Source: CAZCJA01 sp964499015 (lineage in GTDB: Bacteria > Elusimicrobiota > Elusimicrobia > F11). Taken from it: a stretch of DNA of 61,869 bases. The translations under genes and the position numbers were made by a program. The notes beneath the pieces were generated by a model that saw only the letters and a list, made by a program, of their open reading frames with translations, ran no database searches and was not told the origin of the DNA. The stretch spans positions 1 through 61,869 of the forward strand of contig CAZCJA010000003.1 of the NCBI GenBank assembly GCA_964499015.1, in the 5' to 3' direction. Positions 43,813 through 52,676 of this stretch are shown in pieces. Position 1 is the stretch's first letter. Each line of letters starts with the position of its first letter.

Positions 43813-44052
43813 ATGAAGCTGGCCTTGGACCTCATTTTCCCGCCCAATCTCATCAAAGAACCGGTGATCCACCGGATGACCAAACAATTCGACGTCGTGT
43901 TCAATTTGCGCCGCGCCAAGATCAATTCGAAGGTCGGCGAGATCGTTTTGGAACTCGAAGGGGAAGACGCCACGCTGAAGAAAGCCGTGGACTGGCTGAA
44001 AAAGGAAGGGCTCAAAGTCGAGCCCATCACTCACGATACCCTCGAGAGCTGA
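43813..44052 (+). CDS. NIL-domain protein
   Basis: 79 aa ferredoxin-like NIL domain: LDLIFPPNLIKEPVIHRM at the start and VGEIVLELEGEDATLKKAVDWL in the middle match the family, named after its N-I-L motif in MetN-type transporters. Stand-alone NIL proteins occur with sulfur-carrier and homocysteine-forming genes in anaerobes. Here it follows the ThiS/MoaD-like gene by 57 nt. It supports the idea that this cluster handles sulfur transfer to homocysteine or methionine. Confidence 0.82.
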   Translation: MKLALDLIFPPNLIKEPVIHRMTKQFDVVFNLRRAKINSKVGEIVLELEGEDATLKKAVDWLKKEGLKVEPITHDTLES

Positions 44053-44055
44053 TTT

Positions 44056-44655
44056 ATGAGTGACGTACTGGTTCTCAACAAGAACTTCTACGCGATACAA
44101 ATCGTCAATTGGCAGCGCGCGATCAGCTTGGTTTATCTCGACCACGCCCGCGTCATCGACGAGGACTATCAGACCTATAGCTTTGAAGACTGGCGCGAAC
44201 TCTCCAACGACATCGTCGAAAATCCGTCCGGATACATCACCACCCCCACGTTCAAGCTGGCCATTCCTGACGTCATTGCGTTGCGCACTTTCGAGGGCAT
44301 CCCCAAAACCGACGTTAAATTTACCCGCCGTAATATTTACGAGCACTATCATTACCAATGCGCGTACTGCGGCCACCGGTTCAACACCAGCGACCTTAAT
44401 TTGGAGCACGTGGTCCCGAAAAGCCGCGGCGGAAAGACCGATTGGACCAACATCGTCACCTCCTGCATCCCCTGCAATTTGCGGAAAGGCAACCGCCTTC
44501 CCGAAGAAGCCCACATGAAGCTCCTCGTTTCACCCACCAAGCCCAAATGGCGCGGCAGCGCCGCCGTTGTGTTCCGGCCGGGATTTCGCATCAAGGCGTC
44601 CTGGCAGCGTTTCATCGATAACGTCTACTGGAACACCGAACTCGATTCCCGCTAG
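44056..44655 (+). CDS. HNH endonuclease-domain protein
   Basis: 199 aa. The C-terminal half has an HNH fold: CAYCGHRF, LEHVVPKSRGG, W-N-V, and SCIPCNLRKG (two CxxC zinc pairs around the catalytic H). The N-terminal 90 residues (VLVLNKNFYAIQIVNWQRAI) are typical of a widespread chromosomal HNH family found in many bacteria outside phages. It starts 3 nt after the NIL gene. The natural role is unknown; housekeeping context argues against a defence or mobile function. Confidence 0.88.
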   Translation: MSDVLVLNKNFYAIQIVNWQRAISLVYLDHARVIDEDYQTYSFEDWRELSNDIVENPSGYITTPTFKLAIPDVIALRTFEGIPKTDVKFTRRNIYEHYHYQCAYCGHRFNTSDLNLEHVVPKSRGGKTDWTNIVTSCIPCNLRKGNRLPEEAHMKLLVSPTKPKWRGSAAVVFRPGFRIKASWQRFIDNVYWNTELDSR

Positions 44656-44676
44656 TTTTGTAAGATTGTCGGAGCG

Positions 44677-46281
44677 ATGCCCAAAAAAATCCGGTTTTTT
44701 CTATTTGTTTTCGCCCTCACGCCCCTCCTTCACGCCGCACTAACGCCGCCCGCCGGTTTTACTCCCGTCGATCGCCGCATTGGCTGGAAGCAGGACGGCC
44801 GCAAACTGCGCGTTTTAATTAGTGAAATCAACGGCCGGGATTTTATTTCGATTTCGCAGTTGGCCGCGGTGTCCGGCGCGGGGCTCGATTGGCAGCCGGT
44901 TTCGAATAAGGTCTGCCTGACCCGCTCGGAAAAAAGCGAATGCTTCGGTTGGGGCGCGCCCAGCGATGAAACGGTCCACAGCGGCAGTCAGGTTTACTTG
45001 CCGGTCCGCTATCTACTCTCCGAAGATTTTCAAAAATTCTCCAACAGCCAGATCGCTTGGAATGAAAAGAACAACGAATTTATCCAAACCTCGCCCGTTT
45101 CAATTTCACTGCCGCCGGTCGAAAACCTTGGCGATCGCTATCGTTTGCAGGTTAGCGTCGCCGATGGCGTTCGCTATGAACTTTTGGAACGCAATGACCG
45201 CCGCATCTGGCTGCGGCTGATCGGCGGGCGTTCGGCGGGTTCCGCCATTCTCGAGGGCGACAACGTCATCCAGCGGGTGCGCTTGGTGCAAAAACGCTTT
45301 TCGACGGATATCTTTGTGGAAATGGGCGGCGCCGCTATCGGCAACGACGTGTATTTCGACCAGAGCGAAAAGAAACTGGTTATGGAAGTGGAACGCCGCG
45401 AACCGCAGTTAATCGCCAAAGAACCCGACCCCATCGTCACCAAAAAAGAGACAACGGTGATTCCCGTTCCCGCGCCCGTGATTCCGACGGCCGCCGCGCC
45501 GCGTGTCGAAGTGGCGACAAAACGCGAGAAACCCAAGCCGGCGACCGATACGCGCGTGCGCACCATCGTGATTGATCCGGGGCACGGCGGGCATGACGCG
45601 GGCGCCATCGGCGTGCGCGGCACCTATGAGAAAGACATCAATTTAAAAGTTGCGAAGCTTTTGGCCGAGCGCCTCTCCAAGGAAAAGAATCTGCGGGTTA
45701 TTCTCACCCGCAACTCCGACGAGTTTATTCCGCTGGCCGGCCGCACGGAGATCGCCAATGATGCCCGGGCCGACTTGTTCGTATCCATTCACTGCAATTC
45801 ATCGTTGTGGTCGAAGCATTCCGGCTTGGAGGTCTATGTTCTTTCGCCATCGGCCACCGACGAGGCCGCCGAAGCGGTCGCCCGCGTCGAAAACTCGGTG
45901 ATCGCGCTGGAATCCAAAAAGGGCGAAAAAAGGGACAAGCTCAGCACGCTTTTGGCTTCAATGGCGGTTAATAATTACATCAATGAATCTCTCGAATGCG
46001 CGACCTTGCTCGGTCGCGCGATGAAAACCCACGGCGCCGTTAATTCCGCCGAGGTCAAGGAAGCGAATTTTTATGTTCTGCGCGGTGCGCAAATGCCGAG
46101 CGTTCTTGTCGAGCTGGAATACGTGTCGAACCCGATCGCGGAACTTAAACTGCGCTCCTCGCGCTACCAGTCCCAATTGGCCAAAGCCATCGCCGCCGGC
46201 GTAATCGACGTCGACAAGCGGTTCCGTAAGAAGCAGGAAAGCATGGCCGCCCGCAACAAAACGCTCGAAGCGCAGCAATGA
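44677..46281 (+). CDS. N-acetylmuramoyl-L-alanine amidase with AMIN-like N-terminus
   Basis: 534 aa. Signal peptide 1-20. Residues about 30-135 look like a copper-amine-oxidase-N type or stalk domain (DFISISQLAAVSG, YLPVRYLLSED). An AMIN-like beta region spans about 140-250. The catalytic Amidase_3 domain covers about 290-515: VIDPGHGGHDAGAIG, then YEKDINL with the zinc glutamate, SIHCNSS, and the C-terminal VELEYVSNP. It cleaves peptide stems from peptidoglycan during cell separation. It is ATGA-coupled to murI. Confidence 0.92.
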   Translation: MPKKIRFFLFVFALTPLLHAALTPPAGFTPVDRRIGWKQDGRKLRVLISEINGRDFISISQLAAVSGAGLDWQPVSNKVCLTRSEKSECFGWGAPSDETVHSGSQVYLPVRYLLSEDFQKFSNSQIAWNEKNNEFIQTSPVSISLPPVENLGDRYRLQVSVADGVRYELLERNDRRIWLRLIGGRSAGSAILEGDNVIQRVRLVQKRFSTDIFVEMGGAAIGNDVYFDQSEKKLVMEVERREPQLIAKEPDPIVTKKETTVIPVPAPVIPTAAAPRVEVATKREKPKPATDTRVRTIVIDPGHGGHDAGAIGVRGTYEKDINLKVAKLLAERLSKEKNLRVILTRNSDEFIPLAGRTEIANDARADLFVSIHCNSSLWSKHSGLEVYVLSPSATDEAAEAVARVENSVIALESKKGEKRDKLSTLLASMAVNNYINESLECATLLGRAMKTHGAVNSAEVKEANFYVLRGAQMPSVLVELEYVSNPIAELKLRSSRYQSQLAKAIAAGVIDVDKRFRKKQESMAARNKTLEAQQ

Positions 46282-47084
46282 AAGACGCGAGCCAGTTGCC
46301 CATCGGCATTTTTGACTCCGGTCTCGGCGGCTTGACGGTCGTCAAGGAAGTGGCGAGCCTTTTGCCGCATGAAAATATTATTTACGTCGGCGATACCGCG
46401 CGCGTTCCCTACGGCACCAAATCGCCGGACACCATCCGCCGCTATGCCCAGCAGATCGCGTTTTTCCTGTTGAACAAGAAAGTTAAGGCGATTGTGGTGG
46501 CCTGCAACACGGTCTCGGCGGTCGCCCTGAAAAATTTGCGCCATTTGCCGATCCCCGTTCTTGGTGTTATCGAGCCCGGCGCTCGCGCCGCGGTGATGAC
46601 CACGAACAGCTTGCGCGTCGGCGTGATCGGAACGCCCGCCACCATGGCAAGCCACGCCTATAAACTGGCGATTAAGCGGCTGTCCCCGCGCGCCAATGTC
46701 CTGGAAAAGGCCTGTCCATTGTTTGTGCCGCTGGTGGAGGAAGGATGGGGCAAGCACGCCACCACCAAGCAAATCGCTCGGGAATATTTGGGTTCGTTGC
46801 TTAAGGCGCGCATCGATACGCTTGTGTTGGGCTGCACGCATTACCCGCTTTTAAAAGCCACGTTGCAGGCGGTGGCGGGCAAGAAAGTGAAGCTGATCGA
46901 TTCGGCCCAAGAAACCGCCAAAGACGTTCGCCAGCTTCTGCAGAAGAACAACCTGCTGCGCAAAACCGGCGCGAGCACAAAAGAATTCTATGTCACCGAT
47001 AACCCCGCCAGCTTCAACCGGCTTGGCCATCAATTTCTGGGAACCAACACCCCGGCCAAGCGGCTTATCCTCGAGAATTTCTAA
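46278..47084 (+). CDS. murI: glutamate racemase
   Basis: 268 aa. Supplies D-glutamate for peptidoglycan. Catalytic pair: the cysteine of VACNTVSA and the cysteine of LGCTHYPLL. The N-terminal IGIFDSGLGGLTV and the VGDTARVPYG motif are complete. It overlaps the amidase gene by 4 nt, so wall synthesis and wall cleavage are expressed together. Confidence 0.96.
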   Translation: MKDASQLPIGIFDSGLGGLTVVKEVASLLPHENIIYVGDTARVPYGTKSPDTIRRYAQQIAFFLLNKKVKAIVVACNTVSAVALKNLRHLPIPVLGVIEPGARAAVMTTNSLRVGVIGTPATMASHAYKLAIKRLSPRANVLEKACPLFVPLVEEGWGKHATTKQIAREYLGSLLKARIDTLVLGCTHYPLLKATLQAVAGKKVKLIDSAQETAKDVRQLLQKNNLLRKTGASTKEFYVTDNPASFNRLGHQFLGTNTPAKRLILENF

Positions 47085-47095
47085 ACGGTCCTGTT

Positions 47096-47767
47096 ATGAA
47101 ACCCCGTAAAAAAGCGGTTGTGCTGCTCTCCGGCGGCCTGGATTCGGCCGTTGGACTGTGGTGGGCCAAAAAGAAGGGCTGGCAATGCCACGCGCTGAGC
47201 TTCGATTACGGCCAGCGCCACAAACGTGAAATGAAAAGCGCCGCCGCGCTGGCCCGCCGCGCGCGCGTGCCGCTCAGTACCGTGAAATTTTCTCTTCCGT
47301 GGGGCGGTTCCAGTCTCACTTCGTCGAAAACGAAACTACCCAAGCACAAGCTGTCTTCCATTGGCCGCGGAAAAATCCCGTCGACTTATGTTCCCGCGCG
47401 CAACACGCTGTTCTTGAGCTTCGGGCTCTCCTGGGCCGATCAAATGGACGCGGAGGCGATTGTGATCGGCGCCAACGCGCTGGACTACTCGGGCTACCCG
47501 GATTGCCGGCCGAATTATCTGCGTGCTTACGAGAAGATGGGGCGTTACGGGACGCGCATGGGCGCCGAGAAAAAAAAGGCGATTAAAATTTTGGCGCCGC
47601 TGGTGCGCTTGAACAAAGCGCAGATCATTGAGTTGGGCCGCAAACTCGGCGCTCCGCTTGAAATCACATGGTCGTGTTATCAGGGCGGCGCGCGTCCCTG
47701 CGGAACGTGCGATTCCTGTCAATTGCGCGACAAGGGTTTCCGCGAAACACAAAGCGTGAAGCGATGA
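47096..47767 (+). CDS. queC: 7-cyano-7-deazaguanine synthase
   Basis: 223 aa. Converts CDG to preQ0 in queuosine synthesis. PP-loop VVLLSGGLDSAVGL at about 8-21, SFDYGQRHK, and YVPARNTLFLS are family motifs. The zinc site is CYQGGARPCGTCDSCQ near the C-terminus. The stop overlaps the queE start. Confidence 0.96.
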   Translation: MKPRKKAVVLLSGGLDSAVGLWWAKKKGWQCHALSFDYGQRHKREMKSAAALARRARVPLSTVKFSLPWGGSSLTSSKTKLPKHKLSSIGRGKIPSTYVPARNTLFLSFGLSWADQMDAEAIVIGANALDYSGYPDCRPNYLRAYEKMGRYGTRMGAEKKKAIKILAPLVRLNKAQIIELGRKLGAPLEITWSCYQGGARPCGTCDSCQLRDKGFRETQSVKR

Positions 47768-48459
47768 ACAGTACTTTTGTCTCTGAGATTTACACGAGCC
47801 TTCAGGGCGAGGGCCCGTACACGGGAGAGAAACAAATTTTTGTGCGGTTGGCCGGTTGCCCGTTGCGCTGCGACTACTGCGATACGCCGGCGAGCCTTGT
47901 TGCGAAAGGCCATCCGCGCCTGACGGTGGCGCAAGTGGTGAAAAAGATCGACGCCGAACGCCGCTCGCGCGGCGCCCGCACCGTGAGCGTGACCGGCGGC
48001 GAGCCGCTCGCGCACGTGAATTTCCTGGCGGATTTTTTGCCGGCGCTAAAGAAAAAGAAATACCGGGTTTATTTGGAGACCGCGGGAATTCATCCGAAAA
48101 GCCTGGCGCGCGTGGTGCGCGATTGCGATGTGATTGCCATGGACATCAAATTGCCGAGCGCCGGCGGGCGGCCTTATTGGCGCGAGCACGAGCAGTTCCT
48201 TGAGGAAGGGGAGGGGAAAATTTTCGTCAAGATCGTGATTGCGAAGCATTCGACAAAAGCAGAGATGGAGAAAGCGGTAAGCCTTCTGACAAAACGCCCC
48301 GTGTCGCCACTGCTGGTCCTGCAGCCTGTAACACCGGAAAATCCGGGAGTGGAGGCGCCGACGCAGGAACAGTTGGGCGATTTTTATGCGCTGGCCGCGC
48401 GCCGTTTACGGCGCGTATTGGTCATGCCGCAGCAGCACAAAGCATGGGGGTTACGATGA
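47764..48459 (+). CDS. queE: 7-carboxy-7-deazaguanine synthase (radical SAM)
   Basis: 231 aa from the ATG in the overlap with queC; the longer frame to 47668 lies inside queC. It forms CDG from CPH4. The radical-SAM cluster motif is CPLRCDYCDT, preceded by SLQGEGPYTG; TGGEPL is the SAM-binding GGE motif. The queD and folE steps are not encoded nearby. Confidence 0.95.
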   Translation: MNSTFVSEIYTSLQGEGPYTGEKQIFVRLAGCPLRCDYCDTPASLVAKGHPRLTVAQVVKKIDAERRSRGARTVSVTGGEPLAHVNFLADFLPALKKKKYRVYLETAGIHPKSLARVVRDCDVIAMDIKLPSAGGRPYWREHEQFLEEGEGKIFVKIVIAKHSTKAEMEKAVSLLTKRPVSPLLVLQPVTPENPGVEAPTQEQLGDFYALAARRLRRVLVMPQQHKAWGLR

Positions 48460-48788
48460 ACATTCCGTCCGTCAAAAAGTTGGGTTCACGCTGGGAAGGG
48501 CAGATCATGGCGGTGGGAGGAAGCGGCAATCTTGTCACCAATATCTTATCGGCGGAGGCGTTGTCGTACGGCAGCTCCGCGAAAATTTGGATCCATTTGG
48601 GCGACGCCAGCGGGCGGCCTCTGATGATACGCGGCGTTTCCAAAATCATCACCGATATGGACAAACACCGGCCGATGGCCCTGGAAGGGAAAGGCGGTTA
48701 CATTGAGATTTGCATTAAAGACGGCAGCGCTGCGGAGACGACGAAGCTCGGCATCGGCGCGCCGGTGCTTCTGGAATTTCTTACATGA
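48456..48788 (+). CDS. conserved-looking hypothetical protein coupled to queE
   Basis: 110 aa from the ATG in the queE stop overlap. Soluble, mixed alpha/beta composition, no signal peptide: MNIPSVKKLGSRWEGQIMAVG at the start and GIGAPVLLEFL at the end. I do not recognise a family. It is ATGA-coupled at both ends (queE and the glycosyltransferase). A queuosine role is possible only by position. Confidence 0.55.
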   Translation: MNIPSVKKLGSRWEGQIMAVGGSGNLVTNILSAEALSYGSSAKIWIHLGDASGRPLMIRGVSKIITDMDKHRPMALEGKGGYIEICIKDGSAAETTKLGIGAPVLLEFLT

Positions 48789-50395
48789 GTCCCGTCGCCC
48801 GGCAGAGGCTACTTCTTTTTCTCGTTCCTCTTTTTTTATCTCTGCCGTTCATTGACCGCGCCTATTTTGTCGATGACAGCTACTTCGTCGAAATCGCGAC
48901 CTGGCTTAAAGATCATCCCGGCCGGCCGTATCATTTCACCGCTGACGACGCCGGTCCGGGCAATCGCGGCTGGGAAGAAAACGGCTTTGTGCGCATGGTG
49001 AACCCGCTGTTCCATCATTACTATTTGGCGCTTCTCCTCAAAGTCGGAGGCGAGCGTGAATGGTTTTTGCGGCTGGGATGTGTCCTTCTTAGTTGTTTCT
49101 CCGCGTTGTTTATATTCGGGCTGGCGCGCCGTTTGACCTCAAATCCAATGTGGGCGACGCTCTTGGCGGTGGTGACGCCCGCGTTCTGGCTAACCGCGCA
49201 CAGTTTGCTTATCGACTCCACCGCCGCCTTTTTATTTTTTGGCGGCCTTTACTTCTTTTTGCGCGGACTGGAAAACGATTCCCTCCCGTTGATGATGTGG
49301 AGCGGCCTTTTCGCCGGCCTCGCTTATATCAGCAAGTATCCGACCCTGCTCTTGGTGCCCTTGTCTCTGACGTGGCTCGCTCTGCGCTGGAAAAAAATCG
49401 CGCGGCCATGGCCCGCGCTTGTCTCCCTCGGCATCGGCCTGCTGATTTTGGGCGCGTACCAGTTGTGGACGATTAATTTGTATGGGCGGGCGCACATTCT
49501 GGCGGCGTCGGGCCGTATGGTGAACGTGTTTGGCTGGCCGAAACTTTTGGTGTTTATGGTTTTTTTCTCCGGGAGCCTGCTCCTGCCGCTCATCGCCTGG
49601 GCGTCGGTGGGCCTGAAGCGCGCGGCGTTGTACTTTCTCTTAACCGCCGGGCTGGTTCATTTTTTTACCAGCGCCACCGGCGGCTTTACGCTGCCGCAAG
49701 CGATTCTTCTGAGCGTGTGGGCGGTGACCAGCCTTTTGTTTCTGATGGCGTTCGTGCTGGAGAGGTCGGCCTGGGTTTTCCCGCGCGACTATTTTTTGTT
49801 TGCCTGGATTGGCGGGTTTTTTTTGATGATGTTCGTGGTCATGGGCTGGGTGGCGGCGCGCTATTTCGCGATCGTCGTGCCCGCGGTCGCGTTTATGGCG
49901 GTGCGCCTCATCGAAATCAAATGGCCCAACCGCTCCGGCGTTATTTTTAAAAGCGTGCTCGCGATTTTATTCGTCAGCGGGCTGGCTTTGGCGTACGCGG
50001 ACTATCAACAGGCGGGCACCATTCGCCGCGCCGCAGCGGAACTGAAGCAGAAAGGCCGCCTGGGCGGCGCGCGGCACTTTTTTCTTGGCGACTCGTTTAT
50101 CTCAAGCTATTTGAAAAAAGACGGCTGGGTGCCGTGCTTCCCCGAAACCGAACTTAGGGCGGGCGATTGGGTGCTCACGCGCGAGATCGCCATGCCGCTG
50201 CGTTGGTTTTATCGCCGGCCATATGAATTGCGTGAGATCGAGACGTTTGAATACCCGGCGTCCTTGCCGCTGAAAGTGATGCACTTCCAAGGATCGGCCG
50301 GCCTTTACGCCTCGGTGTGGGGCGCGCTGCCGTTTACGTTCGCCTCGGGCCCTTGGGAGCGGTATCGCCTCTATGAAATCGTCAAAGTTTATTAA
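48785..50395 (+). CDS. GT39/GT83-type polyprenyl-phosphate-dependent glycosyltransferase (ArnT/PMT-like)
   Basis: 536 aa with about 11 membrane helices. The first periplasmic loop has the acidic motif YFVDDSYFVEIA, which in this superfamily holds the catalytic aspartates, followed by NPLFHHYYLALLLKV. The helical part ends near 395 and is followed by a soluble C-terminal tail. Such enzymes transfer sugars from polyprenyl-phosphate donors to lipids or proteins outside the inner membrane. The target is unknown. It overlaps the VanZ-like gene by 23 nt. Confidence 0.85.
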   Translation: MSPVARQRLLLFLVPLFLSLPFIDRAYFVDDSYFVEIATWLKDHPGRPYHFTADDAGPGNRGWEENGFVRMVNPLFHHYYLALLLKVGGEREWFLRLGCVLLSCFSALFIFGLARRLTSNPMWATLLAVVTPAFWLTAHSLLIDSTAAFLFFGGLYFFLRGLENDSLPLMMWSGLFAGLAYISKYPTLLLVPLSLTWLALRWKKIARPWPALVSLGIGLLILGAYQLWTINLYGRAHILAASGRMVNVFGWPKLLVFMVFFSGSLLLPLIAWASVGLKRAALYFLLTAGLVHFFTSATGGFTLPQAILLSVWAVTSLLFLMAFVLERSAWVFPRDYFLFAWIGGFFLMMFVVMGWVAARYFAIVVPAVAFMAVRLIEIKWPNRSGVIFKSVLAILFVSGLALAYADYQQAGTIRRAAAELKQKGRLGGARHFFLGDSFISSYLKKDGWVPCFPETELRAGDWVLTREIAMPLRWFYRRPYELREIETFEYPASLPLKVMHFQGSAGLYASVWGALPFTFASGPWERYRLYEIVKVY

Positions 50396-50765
50396 CGTTT
50401 TTACGGCGTGGGGCCCGGTTGTTTTATGGGCGGGACTCATTTTTATCGTTTCGGGCATTCCGTCATTAAGCAGCGGCTTGGGCCTCTGGGATTTTGTTTT
50501 GCGCAAAATCGCTCATATGGTCGAATTCGGCTTCCTGGCCGTTCTGGTAATTCGCGCGTTGACCAAAACGGTTCAAAATTGGCCGGCGGTGCGCTTGCTC
50601 GGAGTGGGAGCCGCCGCATCGTTTTTATACGCGATTTCCGACGAGGTTCACCAATATTTCGTCCCCGGACGGACGGCTTCTTTCGGGGACGTTTTGATCG
50701 ATGGGTGTGGTATCATGCTGGCCATCCTCATCTACCGGAAGCGATTAAAAATTGAAGAATCTTAA
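50373..50765 (+). CDS. VanZ-like membrane protein
   Basis: 130 aa, four membrane helices. The family signature is clear: RKIAHMVEFGFLAVLV, then DEVHQYFVPGRTASFGDVLIDGCG. VanZ-like proteins confer low-level teicoplanin resistance in enterococci, but most bacterial homologues are of unknown role in the envelope. The gene begins within the glycosyltransferase gene and contains the TTG start of the next gene. Confidence 0.9.
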   Translation: MKSSKFINVFTAWGPVVLWAGLIFIVSGIPSLSSGLGLWDFVLRKIAHMVEFGFLAVLVIRALTKTVQNWPAVRLLGVGAAASFLYAISDEVHQYFVPGRTASFGDVLIDGCGIMLAILIYRKRLKIEES

Positions 50766-51606
50766 GATCATCGCGTCGTTTTGCTTTCTTTTGGCGGGCT
50801 GTGGACCCCAATCCCAGCTTAACCAAGCCAAGCGCTTGGAGCAAAAAGGCAAGTTCGAGAAAGCCTTCCATGCGTATCAGAAAATTGCCGCCAAAAGCCC
50901 CAAAAGTCCGGCCGCGCCTGAAGCGCTTTTTCGCGCCGGCTTAATGAGCCAGCGCCACTTAAACGATTGCTACATGGCGGGTGCGTTTTACGACCGGGTG
51001 ATCGAAATCTACTCACAATCGGAGCCGTGGGCGCGCGCCGCGGTCCTGCAAAAACAAAACTGCCCTGATTATTATCCGCTGGTTGTCGGCACCGAGTGGT
51101 TGGAGGTCGATTCCGAAACAAAAGGCAAGAACGCCCGTATTCAAACTGTGTGCAAGGCGTTACCGGAGTCGAGCGGCACGCTGCCGTCGGAAGGCGGAAT
51201 CCTGCGGAAAACCTATTTTGCCGGCGACAAAGAATCGAGTTCATTGGAATTAATTTACAGGAAAATCCAAGGCGAGCTCCAGGAGCTCAGAACGCTTGAG
51301 GATCCTGTCGGCAAAGTGGTGCTTAAATGGCCGCTGGAGACCGGGCAAACATGGAAAACCCGGCCCGGGAACGCCACATTTGTCTATGAAATTGAAAGCG
51401 TGAAGGAAAAAGTAAAAGTGGAGGCGGGGGAATTTGAGAACTGCGTCAAAGTTGGGTTCACCATCTCCGGAATCGCCGGAGCTTCGACACATGAATACTA
51501 CGCGCCTGGCGTGGGCCGCGTGCTCACGACGGTTTCCACCAAAGGCAGCGAGGCGCGCGTGACGGAACTGCTTTCTTTTAAACCCGGCGAGTGGGCTCTG
51601 CCGTGA
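50752..51606 (+). CDS. lipoprotein with TPR-like N-terminal region
   Basis: 284 aa, TTG start. Signal peptide with lipobox LLAGC at about 15-19. Residues 25-90 form TPR/Sel1-like helices (AKRLEQKGKFEKAFHAYQKIAAKSP). The C-terminal 180 residues are beta-rich (TEWLEVDSETKGKN, HEYYAPGVGRVLTTV) like the DUF family of secreted proteins ending with APGVG-V. No enzymatic motif. It ends in the GTGA overlap with the nuclease gene. Confidence 0.75.
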   Translation: MKNLKIIASFCFLLAGCGPQSQLNQAKRLEQKGKFEKAFHAYQKIAAKSPKSPAAPEALFRAGLMSQRHLNDCYMAGAFYDRVIEIYSQSEPWARAAVLQKQNCPDYYPLVVGTEWLEVDSETKGKNARIQTVCKALPESSGTLPSEGGILRKTYFAGDKESSSLELIYRKIQGELQELRTLEDPVGKVVLKWPLETGQTWKTRPGNATFVYEIESVKEKVKVEAGEFENCVKVGFTISGIAGASTHEYYAPGVGRVLTTVSTKGSEARVTELLSFKPGEWALP

Positions 51607-52676
51607 GTCAATTGACGTTCGACGTCATCGGCGGCGGAGGAGACGACGCCGAGACGCCCAAATCGCTTAAGGCGGACGATATTGAGCGCACGTGGTACAC
51701 GGGCCGCGTTTTGTCGCATTCCTCGATGTATGTGTACAAGCAGTGTCCGCAGAAGTGGAAATTTAAATACATCGATAAGATTCCCGAGAAGCCTCGTTCC
51801 TTTTTTTCCTTCGGCAAAAGCGTGCACACGGGTCTCGAATTTTTGTTCACAAAACTCACCGAAATGCCGACGCTGGACGAGGTGCTCGCCCATTATAAAA
51901 CCAGCTGGCTGCGGGAAGGCTACGAAACGCCCCAGCAGGAAAAGTGGTTCTTTCAGGAAGGCGAGCGAATCATTAAGGGGTTTCACGCGAAACATCACGC
52001 CGATTTTAAGAATGTCATGCAGGTGGAGTTCCGTTTTACCGTCGGAATCGAGGGCGTTCCGGTCACTGGGTTCATCGACCGTATCGACAACACGCCCTCC
52101 GGCGGCATCGCTCTCATCGACTACAAAACCGGCAAGCCGTTCGATAAAACACGCGTCAAAAGCGACCCGCAATTAACGTTGTATCAGCTGGCCACGCAGC
52201 AGTTGTTGGGCAAAAAAGTTGAAACCGTGACTCTGTATCATTTGAATTCTCTCACGCCGTTGACGGTCCCCGCTCATTCCCCCGGCATGGAAGGAAAACT
52301 GCGCGAATCCGTGGTGGAGGTGGCGCGCGGTATTCAAGACGCCAAATTCGACCCCAAGCCCGACGCGCGCGGCCACTGCCAGTGGTGCGATTACGCGCAG
52401 GTGTGCCCGGCGTTTGCCGGCAAGAAGTTGCCGATGGCCACCGCCGAGGCCTACCAGGAGCCGATTCCACACGTGGCCGATAAATACGGCGAGTTGACGC
52501 GTAAAATTAAGGAATTAAAAACAGAGCGCAACCTGCTGGGCGATACGCTACTCAACCATTTCAGCCGCACCGCCACGGAAATTGTCGAAGGGCGGTATTT
52601 TTCCGTGAAAGTGATCCACGACGACAAGGGCGGCGAGCCCAAACTCGAGGCCGACGAAATAAAAAAGAAATTATGA
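51603..52676 (+). CDS. RecB-like PD-(D/E)XK nuclease with Fe-S cluster cysteines
   Basis: 357 aa from the GTG overlapping the preceding stop; the upstream GTG at 51591 would lie in the lipoprotein gene. PDDEXK_1 fold: LSHSSMYVYKQCPQKWKFKYI at the start, FGKSVHTGLE with the catalytic histidine, then GFIDRID...IALIDYKTGKP with the catalytic D and K. One cysteine near the start and CQWCDYAQVC near residue 260 form the four-cysteine iron-sulfur site of AddB/Cas4-type nucleases. It probably takes part in DNA repair. No cas genes or CRISPR repeats are near. Confidence 0.88.
   Translation: MSQLTFDVIGGGGDDAETPKSLKADDIERTWYTGRVLSHSSMYVYKQCPQKWKFKYIDKIPEKPRSFFSFGKSVHTGLEFLFTKLTEMPTLDEVLAHYKTSWLREGYETPQQEKWFFQEGERIIKGFHAKHHADFKNVMQVEFRFTVGIEGVPVTGFIDRIDNTPSGGIALIDYKTGKPFDKTRVKSDPQLTLYQLATQQLLGKKVETVTLYHLNSLTPLTVPAHSPGMEGKLRESVVEVARGIQDAKFDPKPDARGHCQWCDYAQVCPAFAGKKLPMATAEAYQEPIPHVADKYGELTRKIKELKTERNLLGDTLLNHFSRTATEIVEGRYFSVKVIHDDKGGEPKLEADEIKKKL

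Noticed and set aside
44056..44655. HNH protein as a restriction, homing or phage gene
   Set aside because: Its neighbours are housekeeping genes in the same orientation, there are no mobile or methylase genes, and the family is widespread in chromosomes.
51603..52676. Cas4 of a CRISPR system
   Set aside because: The Fe-S nuclease motif fits several RecB-like families; there are no cas genes and no direct-repeat array anywhere in the window.
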